Below are positions 1-8,546 of a DNA stretch of 64,000 nucleotides, one piece after another. The first letter of the stretch is position 1. Each line of letters begins with the position of its first letter. The notes under the pieces are model-generated. The model did no database searches. It had not been told where the DNA came from and worked only from the letters and a program-made list of their open reading frames with translations. The position numbers and the translations under genes are program-made. The DNA lies in NCBI RefSeq assembly GCF_000685015.1, contig NZ_BAYA01000005.1, positions 487,666 through 551,665 on the forward strand, read 5' to 3'. The DNA comes from Paraburkholderia bannensis NBRC 103871. GTDB lineage: Bacteria; Pseudomonadota; Gammaproteobacteria; Burkholderiales; Burkholderiaceae.

Positions 1-617
1 GTCACGGGATACGGCGCTGCGGCCCAGGCCTTTTGATAGCCCGCGATGAATTCGGCTTCCGACTTCAGCTGCGCGAATTCGGGCCGCGTACGAAAGCCTT
101 CGAGCCAGTCATGCACGGGCGCCGGTACGGCCCACGAGACGAAGCTGTTGTTGCGCTCCGCAAACAACTGCTCGCGAATCTCGGTGGCCGAAATATCCTC
201 GGTCGCCTCCGTTTCCACGAACTCCCACTGCGGAAACATGCGCAGATAGTAGGAGCTGGCGTCCTTCTCATGGCCGATCAAACCGATGCGGCGGCCCGTC
301 GTGTCGCCCAGTTCGGACGCCACGGCGTCCTGGATCCAGCGCAGCCAGTCGCCGTCGTTGTACGTCGAATCCTGCACCGGCGCGATGACGATGCGCTTGC
401 GCTCGTCTTCATCGAGCAGCGCGAGAATCATCTGGCGGCGTTCTTCGTACGAGAACGGATCCTTGATGGTGCGGGGGCGGTCAGTCGAGCCGATCAGGAT
501 GCACACGCGTGTCGCCTGGCTGAGCGCGCGGCGCAGCACATCGAGGTGACCAAGATGCGGCGGCTGGAAACGGCCAATGAAAATCAGTGCGTCGAAATGC
601 TGGGTATTCTTGCTCAT
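1..617 (-). CDS. Bifunctional NMN adenylyltransferase / Nudix hydrolase, N-terminal part (runs off the window)
   Basis: Translating the minus strand from ATG at 617 gives MSKNTQHFDALIFIGRFQPP followed by HLGH, the nucleotidyltransferase signature (GRFQPPHxGH), and later an ISATEIRE stretch resembling the ISSTxIR motif that closes the NMN-binding fold. This matches the NadM domain of the NadM/Nudix family, which makes NAD from nicotinamide mononucleotide and ATP. About 205 residues are present; the C-terminal Nudix domain, if there, lies beyond base 1. A purine-rich GAGGGAG sits just upstream of the ATG, supporting this start. A stand-alone NadM is possible because the end is not visible. Confidence 0.85.
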   Translation of the reverse strand, partial: MSKNTQHFDALIFIGRFQPPHLGHLDVLRRALSQATRVCILIGSTDRPRTIKDPFSYEERRQMILALLDEDERKRIVIAPVQDSTYNDGDWLRWIQDAVASELGDTTGRRIGLIGHEKDASSYYLRMFPQWEFVETEATEDISATEIREQLFAERNNSFVSWAVPAPVHDWLEGFRTRPEFAQLKSEAEFIAGYQKAWAAAPYPV

Positions 618-887
618 GAGGCTCCCTCAAGAGATTGGCGGTCGTGGGTCTGTCCCTTGACCGTGCGTGCATCGTAACGCTGTCAGAGCGATCGCGTCAA
701 ACAGTTTTGCCGCGCAGGGGCACGCAGGAATATCTCGAAGCCGGTCACGACGCCGCATCGGCATATTCGAAACGTCATATTCGCGACTATTTTCTCGACT
801 TATACTCGGCGCGAACGTGAGGCGCGGCAAGGGCTGCGCCGTATCGACTCCACTCCCGTCGCCGTCTTCGTTCCAGGTGCTGCGATC

Positions 888-1352
888 ATGAAGCGTGTGT
901 CCGTCCGGCAATCGCCGGTGCATGGCAAAGGCGTGTTCGCGCTCTGTGCGCTACAGGCAGGAGAGCGCATCTTCGAATACAAAGGCATGGTCACCACATG
1001 GCGCGAGGCGGCGCGCTGGAACGAGCGGCGCGAAGTCTCGGGGCATACGTTCCTGTTCGGGCTTTCGGACGGTCGCGTGATCGACGGAGGACGCGGCGGC
1101 AATGGCGCACGCTGGCTCAATCACGCATGCACGGCGAACTGCGAGGCCGTCGAGGGCGACGGACGCGTGTTTATCGAAACGACCCGCGACATTGCGGCCG
1201 GCGAGGAACTGTTCATCGATTACGCACTGGAGATCGACGAGCAGGTGGACAGCGAAGCGCAGCGCGAATACGCCTGCCGCTGCGGCACGCAGCGCTGCCG
1301 CGGCACGATGCTGGGTGCTGGCGCAACGGAAACGCTGGTCGTTGCCGCGTGA
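888..1352 (+). CDS. SET domain protein with post-SET cysteines
   Basis: A 154-residue protein that is almost entirely a SET (lysine methyltransferase) domain. Visible motifs are KGVFA near the start, RWLNHAC (residues 75-81, the NHxC box that binds S-adenosylmethionine), EELFIDY (106-112) and a post-SET zinc cluster CRCG...C (130-137). These are the residues needed for SAM binding and catalysis, so the enzyme is probably active. Bacterial SET proteins methylate lysines of chromatin-like or other proteins, but the substrate cannot be read from sequence. It is transcribed alone, divergent from the NadM gene across 270 bp. Confidence 0.85.
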   Translation: MKRVSVRQSPVHGKGVFALCALQAGERIFEYKGMVTTWREAARWNERREVSGHTFLFGLSDGRVIDGGRGGNGARWLNHACTANCEAVEGDGRVFIETTRDIAAGEELFIDYALEIDEQVDSEAQREYACRCGTQRCRGTMLGAGATETLVVAA

Positions 1353-1659
1353 ACTCATCAGGATTGCCAGGTAATTCGCGGGCTTGTTGCGGCGGGTTGG
1401 TGCACACGCGCAGCAGGTAGAGATCGGGATGATTCAGCGTAAAAGTTATCCACAGAAATCGGGGATAACTATGTTGGCAACCTCAGGGACGAAACGCCCA
1501 AGTCATTGATCCAGCGACGATATTCACCCAGGCCCATCGGCAGCGTGATTTTGCCTGCAAACGATGCGGCCTGAAGCTGCCGGGCAGCCGCGCGAGCGAC
1601 GAAACCGTCACGCGCGCGGCGTGAAAACCGGCACAGGAACGCACCCGCTTGCTACACGC
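1353..1659. other. Intergenic stretch with a DnaA-box-like inverted repeat
   Basis: No gene is seen in this 307-bp gap. It contains TTATCCACA (1446-1454), identical to the consensus DnaA box, which is the left arm of a near-perfect inverted repeat: AGTTATCCAC (1444-1453) against GGGGATAACT (1461-1470), one mismatch. It lies downstream of both repA and the SET gene, about 1.6 kb from the nearest iteron. It could be a DnaA site belonging to the replicon origin or an unrelated regulator site. Confidence 0.5.
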
Positions 1660-3039
1660 TCACAGGCCGGTCTGCTTGAGCTTGCCGTACACGAACTGCC
1701 CGAAGTACCAGGACAGATCGGAGTGGTTGAGGATGTTCACGTCCGACAATGCGCCCGCCTCCAGCTTCAGGCGGCGCAGCATGAGCTTGCCGGCCTGCGA
1801 GGCGATGTAGAGGCGCACGAGTTCCTTGCGGGTCTTCTCATCGGCGGATTCGAAGTGCTCGCGACCACGCTGCACTTCGTCGTTGCGACGCGTGCGCGCC
1901 TCTTCGTCGCGCGCGGCGATGCTCTGCTTCACGGCGGTGGTCACGGCAACCTTGGCGGTTTCCTCGGCGTCCACTGCGGCGGCGAGCTCGCTCTGGATCG
2001 CAACCATCTTGCGTTCGGCCTCCGAGACCTGCCAGTTGTGGCTCAGGGCCTTCATCAGGTAGCCGGCAGGGCTCTTCGTCACCTTGCCCTGGTTCAGGCG
2101 GAAGCGCGTGTATTCGATCGCCTGCTGGATGCGTTCGTCCGTCCAGTTCACGCGATGCTCGGCGATCACGTCGAACTGCTTGTTGCTCAGGCCGAACTCC
2201 TCCTTGAGCGTGAGCAGGAGGTCGTGCGCATCGGGCTGACGGCTTAGCATCGCCGCCACCGTGTCCTTGCGTTTGAGACGGAAGCGGATCTTGTTGATCT
2301 TGCGCGAGGTCTCCGAATCGGCGCGCGTCTCGTAGCTCACGTCGATATCGGACAGCTCGTTGATCTGCTTGACCGCCGGATCCAGGTACTTCGGCCGGAA
2401 GTGCTTGAACTCCGACGCGCTCGAACCGAGCTTGCCCGGCCAGCGGCGCATGACGTCGAGCTCGATCCAGTCGGTCAGGCCGGCGGCGACGTAGGGCTGC
2501 ACGTAGTCGTAGATCGCGCGCGCGAACGTCTGCGAGAACGCCGCCGTGATGCACAGGTTCAGCCAATGGTGCTTTTCCGGGCCGGTGATATGGCGCAGCA
2601 TCAGCGGCGGAATGCGGAACTGGATGCGCCCCTTGCCGATCTTCACGCTGCCCATCAACTGCTCGGAAATCCACTGGTCGTCCTCGCTGGGCGCGCGCTC
2701 CGGCGGCGTGTCCGTGACTTCGATCAGCACCCGCTGCGCTTCCTTGATGACGCTCTGGAGATGCCGCACATTGCGGCTCTCGTAGCGCATCAGCCACTTG
2801 AAGTAGTTGAGGTCGACGTCGTAGGTCTCATGCGGCACAGGCTCCTGCGCGGCGATGAAGTACGCAGCGTCGATGAAACGCCGCGACGACAGGCCAAGCC
2901 CGTTGATGGCAACGAAAACGTTGTTGCGCTGAAAGCCGATCTCTCGCGTGCTTTCGCTGATTGGCTGCCCGGACATCTCTTCGAACAACCCGAGCGACAT
3001 TTGCTGGGTCGTCGTCCTGCGTCCGCTGTCCTCCGACAT
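1660..3039 (-). CDS. repA: Replication initiator protein RepA of the replicon
   Basis: A 459-residue protein resembling the plasmid-type initiators carried by Burkholderia secondary chromosomes (two winged-helix Rep fold; for example NVFVAINGLGLSSRRFIDAA near the N terminus and FRPKYLDPAVKQINELSDID in the middle). It should bind the iterons at 3.1-4.1 kb and open the origin. I chose ATG 3039 because GGAGAG lies 9 nt upstream; a longer GTG start at 3099 would run into an iteron. A charged, Ala/Glu/Arg-rich stretch precedes a conserved C-terminal tail. The gene is divergent from parAB, and iterons in its own promoter suggest autoregulation. Confidence 0.88.
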   Translation of the reverse strand: MSEDSGRRTTTQQMSLGLFEEMSGQPISESTREIGFQRNNVFVAINGLGLSSRRFIDAAYFIAAQEPVPHETYDVDLNYFKWLMRYESRNVRHLQSVIKEAQRVLIEVTDTPPERAPSEDDQWISEQLMGSVKIGKGRIQFRIPPLMLRHITGPEKHHWLNLCITAAFSQTFARAIYDYVQPYVAAGLTDWIELDVMRRWPGKLGSSASEFKHFRPKYLDPAVKQINELSDIDVSYETRADSETSRKINKIRFRLKRKDTVAAMLSRQPDAHDLLLTLKEEFGLSNKQFDVIAEHRVNWTDERIQQAIEYTRFRLNQGKVTKSPAGYLMKALSHNWQVSEAERKMVAIQSELAAAVDAEETAKVAVTTAVKQSIAARDEEARTRRNDEVQRGREHFESADEKTRKELVRLYIASQAGKLMLRRLKLEAGALSDVNILNHSDLSWYFGQFVYGKLKQTGL

Positions 3040-3095
3040 TCGTGTGCTCTCCGTCGATATTGGCGGGGACTCTATCACTCCGTTTACACAAGTCA

Positions 3096-3241
3096 ACACA
3101 ATAAACGTTACCTCAAACAGGCCTCACAGAATCGCTCGCACAAAAAACGTGCCGAACTGCACATAGACCTCTGCATCACCTGCACAAAAAACGGCACTCT
3201 GGTGCACATAAAACAATGCTTCTTGCACACAGACCGTTGCT
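3096..3241 (-). repeat. Phased iteron set at the repA promoter
   Basis: Reverse-orientation copies of the iteron GCACAAAAACCGTTACC. A clear one is at 3096-3112 (ACACAATAAACGTTACC), then GCACA-led copies begin at 3138, 3159, 3182, 3204 and 3225, decaying in their right half. The starts are 21, 23, 22 and 21 bp apart, about two helical turns, as in classical iteron arrays. They cover the region from which repA must be transcribed, so RepA probably represses its own synthesis here. The 3159, 3204 and 3225 copies are degenerate and rest on the spacing as much as on sequence. Confidence 0.75.
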
Positions 3242-3254
3242 TTTCAGCCCCAAG

Positions 3255-3345
3255 CCTTTGAAATCAAAGGTTTCGAGCGCCTACGTTAGTGGGTTAGTGG
3301 GTTTTTTGTTTTTAAGTAAACAAACCAACCCCGCACAAAAAGAGA
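3255..3345. other. AT-rich origin segment, candidate unwinding element
   Basis: A small hairpin CCTTTGA/TCAAAGG (3255-3270) is followed by a direct repeat GTTAGTGG GTTAGTGG and a T-rich then A-rich run with GGTTTTTTG facing AAACAAACC. It sits between the two iteron groups, is clearly poorer in GC than its surroundings, and is where I would place the DNA unwinding element. This is inference from position and composition. Confidence 0.45.
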
Positions 3346-3499
3346 TGCTTCGCGTGAAAAGCTGCGCTGAGTGGCTTGCAGGAGTGGGGGAATTTGGGGT
3401 GACCCGAAACGAAACCAGCACTAAGGACGCCAATTTGCCTGGTTTTTGAGCATGTCAGGGTTTACTCGGTGAGAGATCAGCAGGATTGGCTAAATAGAA

Positions 3500-4051
3500 G
3501 GCAACGTTTTGTGTGCATGAGCCTGGATCGAAGGTAACGGTTAATGTGCAGCACCCACTGTCCTCGATTGAGGCCGATATTTTTCGGCTGTCAGGGCGAC
3601 TCGGGTAACGGTTTTTGTGCGAGCACGTGTACAGGCGTCGACGGTAGTGGTTTTTGTGCGGGGGCCTTTGCCGAATGGCTCGGTAACGTTTCTTGTGCAC
3701 GGCGTGCTTCTAGTCGATTCAGGCGCGCTCGGATCGAGAATGGACGATGAGGTAACGATTTTTGTGCGAACGCGGGGCCTCTCGTTTCGAGCGCAGCGCA
3801 ATCCAGTGATCTGTCTGAGCGGTTTCCCGTTTGTTTTTGCAGAAACACAAATCGACGGTCACGGTTTTTGTGCATTTCTTTAGAAATGCAGTAGTAGGGG
3901 AGTGCTGCCAGGATTGGGGTAACGTTTTTTGTGTTCCAATCTCTACTGGCCGTTCTTACGGAAGTGCGCAAGGCACAAAATCCGTTACCGGCTTTCCATC
4001 GTGTAGGCGGCTGCTTACACCAATGAGCAAAAGTGCACAAAAAACGTGACC
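3500..4051. repeat. Main iteron array of the replication origin
   Basis: Ten 17-bp copies of GGTAACGNTTTTTGTGC. Forward copies start at 3500, 3533, 3604, 3643, 3682, 3751, 3857 and 3918; reverse copies occupy 3973-3989 and 4035-4051. Most differ from the consensus at zero to two positions. Spacing is irregular (33, 71, 39, 39, 69, 106 and 61 bp between forward starts). Their position between repA and parAB, and the same motif at the repA promoter, identify them as RepA binding sites and this region as the vegetative origin. Confidence 0.85.
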
Positions 4052-4374
4052 TCTGTAGTCAAGGAGGTTTGTACTGCTACCAGCGGTGAATGCGAAGCTG
4101 GCGTTCGGCGTCATTTTTCTGACGCGCGACGCTTGTGCACGCAGAATACACAAGCGAATTGCCTAAAAAATAGGCAGGTCGACGGAAAGGCACCTAAACG
4201 GCCCGTGGCGGGCTTGGCTATCTGGGATAGGCCAAGGGCTGGAGAAACCCTCGGGAGGCCGTCAAAACGCGAATAAAAAGGTCATTTTTTTCTTAAAGCG
4301 GTCTCAATCAGTGTGTTTCGATACGCTTTTCCTGTATTCTACGCTTTATCCAAATTCCGATAAAAAGCGTATTA
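4052..4374. promoter_or_regulatory. parA upstream region with hairpins and promoter
   Basis: This 323-bp stretch between the last iteron and parA holds no convincing gene. It contains a hairpin GCCTA-AAAAA-TAGGC (4161-4175), an imperfect stem CTTGGC...GCCAAG (about 4213-4236) and an AT-rich run (4270-4300) that must contain the parA promoter. I could not assign -35 and -10 boxes with confidence. Confidence 0.45.
4321..4372. promoter_or_regulatory. Inverted repeat around the parA start, probable ParA operator
   Basis: ATACGCTTTT (4321-4330) and AAAAGCGTAT (4363-4372) form a perfect 10-bp inverted repeat, with a third half-site TACGCTTTA at 4340-4348. The right arm ends 2 bp before the parA ATG. 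ParA proteins with an N-terminal helix-turn-helix, as here, repress their own operon through such sites, so this is the likely operator. Confidence 0.6.
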
Positions 4375-5583
4375 ATGGCAAAGACTATCGAATTTCCATC
4401 AATTGACCGACGCGTTGATCTTTCGGCAGTAACGCAGTTCGCGGAAGAGGCGGGTCTTCTGTCAGAAGAACTTCGGGAAATGATGCTGGCACCGAAGCCG
4501 CGCAAGATGGCGCCGACGTTTACCTCGGCGCAGGTCGCGGAGATGTGCGGTATCGACCGGATCAAACTCAATAACCTGCTGGCGACGCGCGAAGGCTTGC
4601 CCCAAGGCGAGGCGCAGGGTTCGGGCCGCAGCCGCGTGTTTACCTTGCCCGAAGCACGTGTCTGGGTTCAGCAGGTTTCGGATATTTATCAGACGCCACT
4701 GCATACGGGCGTGCGCGACGCCGATGGCAAGGTCATTCTGGTCGCCAACTTCAAGGGCGGCTCGACCAAGACCACGACGACGATGTGTCTTGCGCAAGGT
4801 CTCACGCTGCGCGGGCGCCGCGTGTTGCTGATCGACCTTGACCCGCAGGCCTCGCTGACGGAGCTCTGCGGTCTCTACGCGGAAAAGGAAGTGACGGAGG
4901 ACAGCACCGTCCTGCCGTACATTTACGACCCGCAAATGGAAGGCGGCTTGCTGAATTTTGTCCAGCCGACTTATTGGGATGGCCTCGATGTCATTCCGGC
5001 GCACCCGACGCTGTTCTCGGCGGAATTTCATATTCCCGGTACGGTGATCAAGAACCCGGGCTTCAAGTTCTGGGATCTGTTGCGCGAAGGCGTGCAGACG
5101 CTGCGTCAACACTACGACTACATCATCCTGGATACGGCGCCGTCGCTGTCGTATCTCACGATCAACGCGCTGATGGCAGCCGACGCGATGGTCATGCCGC
5201 TGGTGCCGGAAAGCCTCGACTTCATCAGTTCGGTCTCGTTCTGGAGTCTTTTCTCCGATCTCGCGCACACGATCATGGAGCGCGGCGACGAGAAGACCTA
5301 TGACTTCGTCTCGGTGCTGCTGTCGAAGGTCGACTACGGCAAGACCTCGTCTGCGCCGGTTGTGCGTTCGTGGGTGCAGCGCACCTATAAGGACTGGGTG
5401 AGTTCGGTGGAGGTTCCGGCGAGCTCGGCGATGAGCAACGGTGCACTGGCCATGGCGACGGTATTCGACATCAGCAAGGGCGATCTCGCGGACAAGACGG
5501 TTGCGCGTGTCCGGCAGCCGCTCACCGATTACGTGCGCTGGATCGATGATCTTTACGTTGAACAATGGAGGGCCGGGAAATGA
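4375..5583 (+). CDS. parA: Partition ATPase ParA with N-terminal DNA-binding domain
   Basis: A 402-residue type Ia ParA. Residues about 48-100 form a winged-helix-like segment (FTSAQVAEMCGIDRIKLNNL); the deviant Walker A box KGGSTKTT is at 127-134, followed by LLIDLDPQAS and YIILDTAPS. It is the ATPase that moves or positions ParB-parS complexes to segregate the replicon, and through its N-terminal domain it probably represses its own promoter. No ribosome-binding site is evident before the ATG, because the operator half-site ends two bases upstream; the message may be leaderless or weakly translated. The stop overlaps the parB start (ATGA). Confidence 0.93.
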   Translation: MAKTIEFPSIDRRVDLSAVTQFAEEAGLLSEELREMMLAPKPRKMAPTFTSAQVAEMCGIDRIKLNNLLATREGLPQGEAQGSGRSRVFTLPEARVWVQQVSDIYQTPLHTGVRDADGKVILVANFKGGSTKTTTTMCLAQGLTLRGRRVLLIDLDPQASLTELCGLYAEKEVTEDSTVLPYIYDPQMEGGLLNFVQPTYWDGLDVIPAHPTLFSAEFHIPGTVIKNPGFKFWDLLREGVQTLRQHYDYIILDTAPSLSYLTINALMAADAMVMPLVPESLDFISSVSFWSLFSDLAHTIMERGDEKTYDFVSVLLSKVDYGKTSSAPVVRSWVQRTYKDWVSSVEVPASSAMSNGALAMATVFDISKGDLADKTVARVRQPLTDYVRWIDDLYVEQWRAGK

Positions 5584-6572
5584 GTTCGTTCCGCGACAAG
5601 ATGGCGGCCAAGACCGCCGAACTCGGCTCTGCATCCGAGCGCCAGACCACCGAACGTCCTGCACCGGCGGCACCGGAACCGCGTCGCAGCAGCGCGTTCA
5701 AGACCGGGCCCGGGATGCTGGGTGCGCTCGCCGTTGCTCAGCAACGCATCCAGGAACTCGAAACCAACAGCGACAAGCTGCTGTTGCCGGTGAGCGCGAT
5801 TCAGCCCAATCCGTGGCAACCGCGCAAGATCTTCAGTGACGAGGGGCTGGCCTCACTTGCGGAGTCGATCCGCGAAGTCGGGCTGGTCGAGCCCGTTGTG
5901 GTGCGCCGCGCGGATCATGGTTACCAGTTGATTGCAGGTGAGCGTCGTCTGCGTGCGCACGTGATTCTGCATGCCGAAGAGATTCGCGCGTCGGTGATCG
6001 AATGCTCCGACCAGGATATGGCGGTGCTTGCGCTGGTTGAGAACGTGGGGCGTGAGGATCTGACCGATTATGAAATCGGTCAGTCGCTGCGTCGCGCTGA
6101 GCAGGAGTTCCCGACGCGCACGCGCATGGCCGAGGCGCTGGGTATGTCGCGCAAGGGCCTTTATCGCTTCCTCTCGTTCGACAAACTGCCGGACTTTATT
6201 CGGCGTGACCTCGATCTGAACCCGCGCCTGCTCGGTGGGTCGGCTGCCGATGAGATCGTTTCGGCGATCAAGAAGCATGGCGCGGCTGGTCTTGCCGCCG
6301 CGCGTGAGCTGTGGCCCGCGGTGGTGGCAGGCACGCTCGATCAGGGAAAACTGGCGGCGGCGATTGGTGCACAGTCGAACCGTAGCGAGAGCGAGCAGAG
6401 CGTCTCGGAGCGGAGCATCGAGAAGATTTTCTCCGGGAAGAGCCACGCCGGCAGCATCACGAAGGACACCAATAGCTTCACGGTGAAGCTTAAGACGGGG
6501 GTACTTTCGGATGCGCAGGAGACGCAGATTCGGGAACTCATCAGCCAGTTGTTCAATGTGAAGCCTGGTTGA
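5580..6572 (+). CDS. parB: Centromere-binding protein ParB
   Basis: A 330-residue ParB/Spo0J family protein. The N-terminal half has AIQPNPWQPRK, the CTP-binding boxes AGERRLRA (119-126) and ENVGRED (154-160), then a helix-turn-helix around 181-200 (TRMAEALGMSRKGLYRFLSF). It should load as a CTP clamp at parS and spread. ATG 5580 is chosen over an in-frame ATG 15 bp earlier because GGAGG (5567-5571) lies correctly ahead of it and the start overlaps the parA stop. Its likely target is the palindrome cluster that begins 80 bp downstream of the stop. Confidence 0.93.
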   Translation: MSSFRDKMAAKTAELGSASERQTTERPAPAAPEPRRSSAFKTGPGMLGALAVAQQRIQELETNSDKLLLPVSAIQPNPWQPRKIFSDEGLASLAESIREVGLVEPVVVRRADHGYQLIAGERRLRAHVILHAEEIRASVIECSDQDMAVLALVENVGREDLTDYEIGQSLRRAEQEFPTRTRMAEALGMSRKGLYRFLSFDKLPDFIRRDLDLNPRLLGGSAADEIVSAIKKHGAAGLAAARELWPAVVAGTLDQGKLAAAIGAQSNRSESEQSVSERSIEKIFSGKSHAGSITKDTNSFTVKLKTGVLSDAQETQIRELISQLFNVKPG

Positions 6573-6603
6573 GATGCGCTGTTGAAGGTCTGGATTTTTG
6601 GAG

Positions 6604-6629
6604 AAGCCCGCGAAAGCGGGCTTTTTTTT
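6604..6629 (+). terminator. Intrinsic terminator of parAB
   Basis: AAGCCCGC-GAAA-GCGGGCTT, an 8-bp perfect stem with a tetraloop, runs directly into a T tract. It lies 31 bp after the parB stop and separates the operon from the palindrome array. Confidence 0.92.
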
Positions 6630-6653
6630 CGTCGGGTCGCGGGGCGAGATGGC

Positions 6654-7706
6654 TGTGTCGAGTGGACACGGCAAACAGGTGACACAGTGGGCTTCGCGTT
6701 GAGTCGTGTGTCGAGTCGACACATGGTGGGGGCGATCTTTGCGAGAAGCGATGGCGTGGGAAGGTTGGGTGTGGAGCCGTGAGCATATGCTTCGATGGGG
6801 CGTGTGGCGCATTAAACGTCGAGTCGACACGCGGTGGAGGTGGGGCGATCGTTGCGCCGAGCAATGGCGTGGTTAGGTTGACTGTAGAGTCGCGAGCGTA
6901 CGTTTGGATGGGCCGTGTGACGCGCTGTGCGTCGAGTCGACACAGAGAGCAGGCGATACAGTGGGCTTCGCCTTAAGTCGTGTGTCGAGTCGACACACGG
7001 TTGGGTTGCGATTTTTGCGTCAAGCGACGGCGTGGGTAGGTTGGATGTGGAGCCGTGAGCATAAGCTTCGATGGGGCGTGTGACGTATTGAACGTCGAGT
7101 CGACACGGCGAGCAGACGACTCAGGAAGCCTCGCCTTAGGCCGTGTGTCGAGTCGACACACGGTGGTGGGGCGATCTTTGCGCCGAGCGATGGCGTGGTT
7201 AGGTTGACTGTGGAGTCGTGAGCGTACGCTTGGATGGGCCGTGTGACGCGCTGTGCGTCGAGTCAACACACGGTTGCGCTGCGATTTTTGCGTCGAGCGA
7301 CGGCGTGGGTAGATTGAGTGTGGAGCCGTGAGCATACGCCGCGATCGGGTGTGACGCGTTGTGCGTTGAGTCGACACAGCGAGCAGGAGACTCAGAATGC
7401 TTCGCCATAGGCCGTGTGTCGAGTCGACACACGGTGGAGGTGGGGCAATCTTTGCGCTGAGCGATAGCGTGGGTAGGTTGAGTGTGGAGCCGTGAGCATA
7501 CGCCTCGATGGGTCGTGTGACGCGTCGCGGGTCGAGTCGACACAGCAAGCAGGCGACACAGACGGCTTCGCCATAGGTCGTGTGTCGAGTCGACACACGT
7601 TGGGGTGAGCGATCGTTGCGCCGAGCGATGGGGTGCGGAGGTTGTGGGGCCGCGAGCATGCGTGTCGATGGATCGGATGTGACGCGCTGTGTGTCGAGTC
7701 GACACA
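6654..7706. repeat. Array of 13 palindromic sites, probable parS centromere core
   Basis: Thirteen copies of the 17-bp odd palindrome TGTGTCGAGTCGACACA. Perfect copies start at 6707, 6981, 7144, 7415, 7581 and 7690; variants with a changed left arm or 1-4 mismatches start at 6654, 6815, 6928, 7091, 7254, 7362 and 7528. Five pairs (6654/6707, 6928/6981, 7091/7144, 7362/7415, 7528/7581) are each exactly 53 bp apart with the degenerate copy on the left; other neighbours are 108-113 bp apart. The spacers are themselves repeated (for example GCTTCGCC, GGTGGGGCGATC and TGGAGCCGTGAGCAT), so the array grew by duplication. Adjacency to parB makes parS the best reading. Confidence 0.82.
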
Positions 7707-7893
7707 GCGCGTCTCCTGCTTGGGCCAACTGGTGGATCGTCGGTCAATCAGCTTGGGATTCGGGGCTACTGTTGTTGCGGTGCGGCGAGTCGAGTTCGTG
7801 ATGATGTGCGAAGCAATGCACGATGAATTAGGGCGTGCAGCACTGGGGCAGGGGGGGTGAGCACCGGCGATGTTCAATTGAGTGACGCGTTCG

Positions 7894-7910
7894 TGTGTCG
7901 AGTCGACACA
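7894..7910. repeat. Isolated perfect parS-like palindrome
   Basis: TGTGTCGAGTCGACACA, central base G on the top strand, about 190 bp beyond the last array member. It is identical to the perfect array copies. Confidence 0.8.
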
Positions 7911-8101
7911 CGATAGATTTTCGACGGTCAATGCGCGCGAAGCCGTTTAGTGTATGGAGGCCATCGTATCTGTCTGAAGGTGGCCACGCGATGTGGTGCC
8001 GTTGGTTTCGCAGCGTGCCTCTTCGGATATGACTAAAGCCCATCTGCATAGCTTGCCTGCCCCTGCGCATACAGAATCGCGAGCTGGCTCCGTGGAGCAA
8101 G

Positions 8102-8136
8102 TTGATTGCGTGTGTCGAGTCGACACACGCAATCAA
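8102..8136. repeat. parS-like palindrome extended to 35 bp
   Basis: The core TGTGTCGAGTCGACACA lies at 8111-8127, and the dyad symmetry continues without a mismatch for nine more bases on each side (TTGATTGCG on the left, CGCAATCAA on the right). No other copy in the window is symmetric over such a length. Confidence 0.85.
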
Positions 8137-8354
8137 TCGGTGGCTGGGTAGGCTGGTGTGCGCGTCGAGAATTTCTACAAGTCGAAGCGTTGCGATTTGG
8201 CATCCTCGACGCTGGAACTCCCAGCCATAAGCGGGTGGATCTCGTTGTCACGGGCGAGGAGGGGGGGCGGCTTGAGGTGATCAGTGCATGGCGCTGTCCG
8301 TGTTGCCCAATTTGAAAAATCGCTTGCCGAACGCTGAAGTGACAAGGTGTGCTC

Positions 8355-8371
8355 TGTGTCGAGTCGACACA
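8355..8371. repeat. Isolated perfect parS-like palindrome
   Basis: TGTGTCGAGTCGACACA, with symmetry continuing three bases outward on each side (CTC...GAG). This is the last copy with G as the central top-strand base. Confidence 0.8.
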
Positions 8372-8546
8372 GAGACATCGCCCGGAGTAGGGGCCTGCCA
8401 GGAGGTGCGCGCCGCTGGCAACAAAGGTGACGAGGGCGGCCTGACGTGCAAACAAGTGCGATTGAGATGTCCAGCGGCGTCGAGCCTATGACAACTAGCT
8501 GATGCCTGAGACGTAAGCGCGATGGCGAGAAATTGGATCGATGCCT

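Noticed and set aside
4060..4165. Perfect AAGGAGG followed by a short frame ending near 4164
   Set aside because: The nearest usable GTG is about 20 bases away and the frame is 26 codons with no known motif; the region belongs to the origin.
6973..7931. Long minus-strand open frames across the palindrome array (up to about 250 codons)
   Set aside because: They are produced by the repeated units themselves, read as RLDTR/VDSTH repeats, overlap one another in different frames, and have no ribosome-binding sites.
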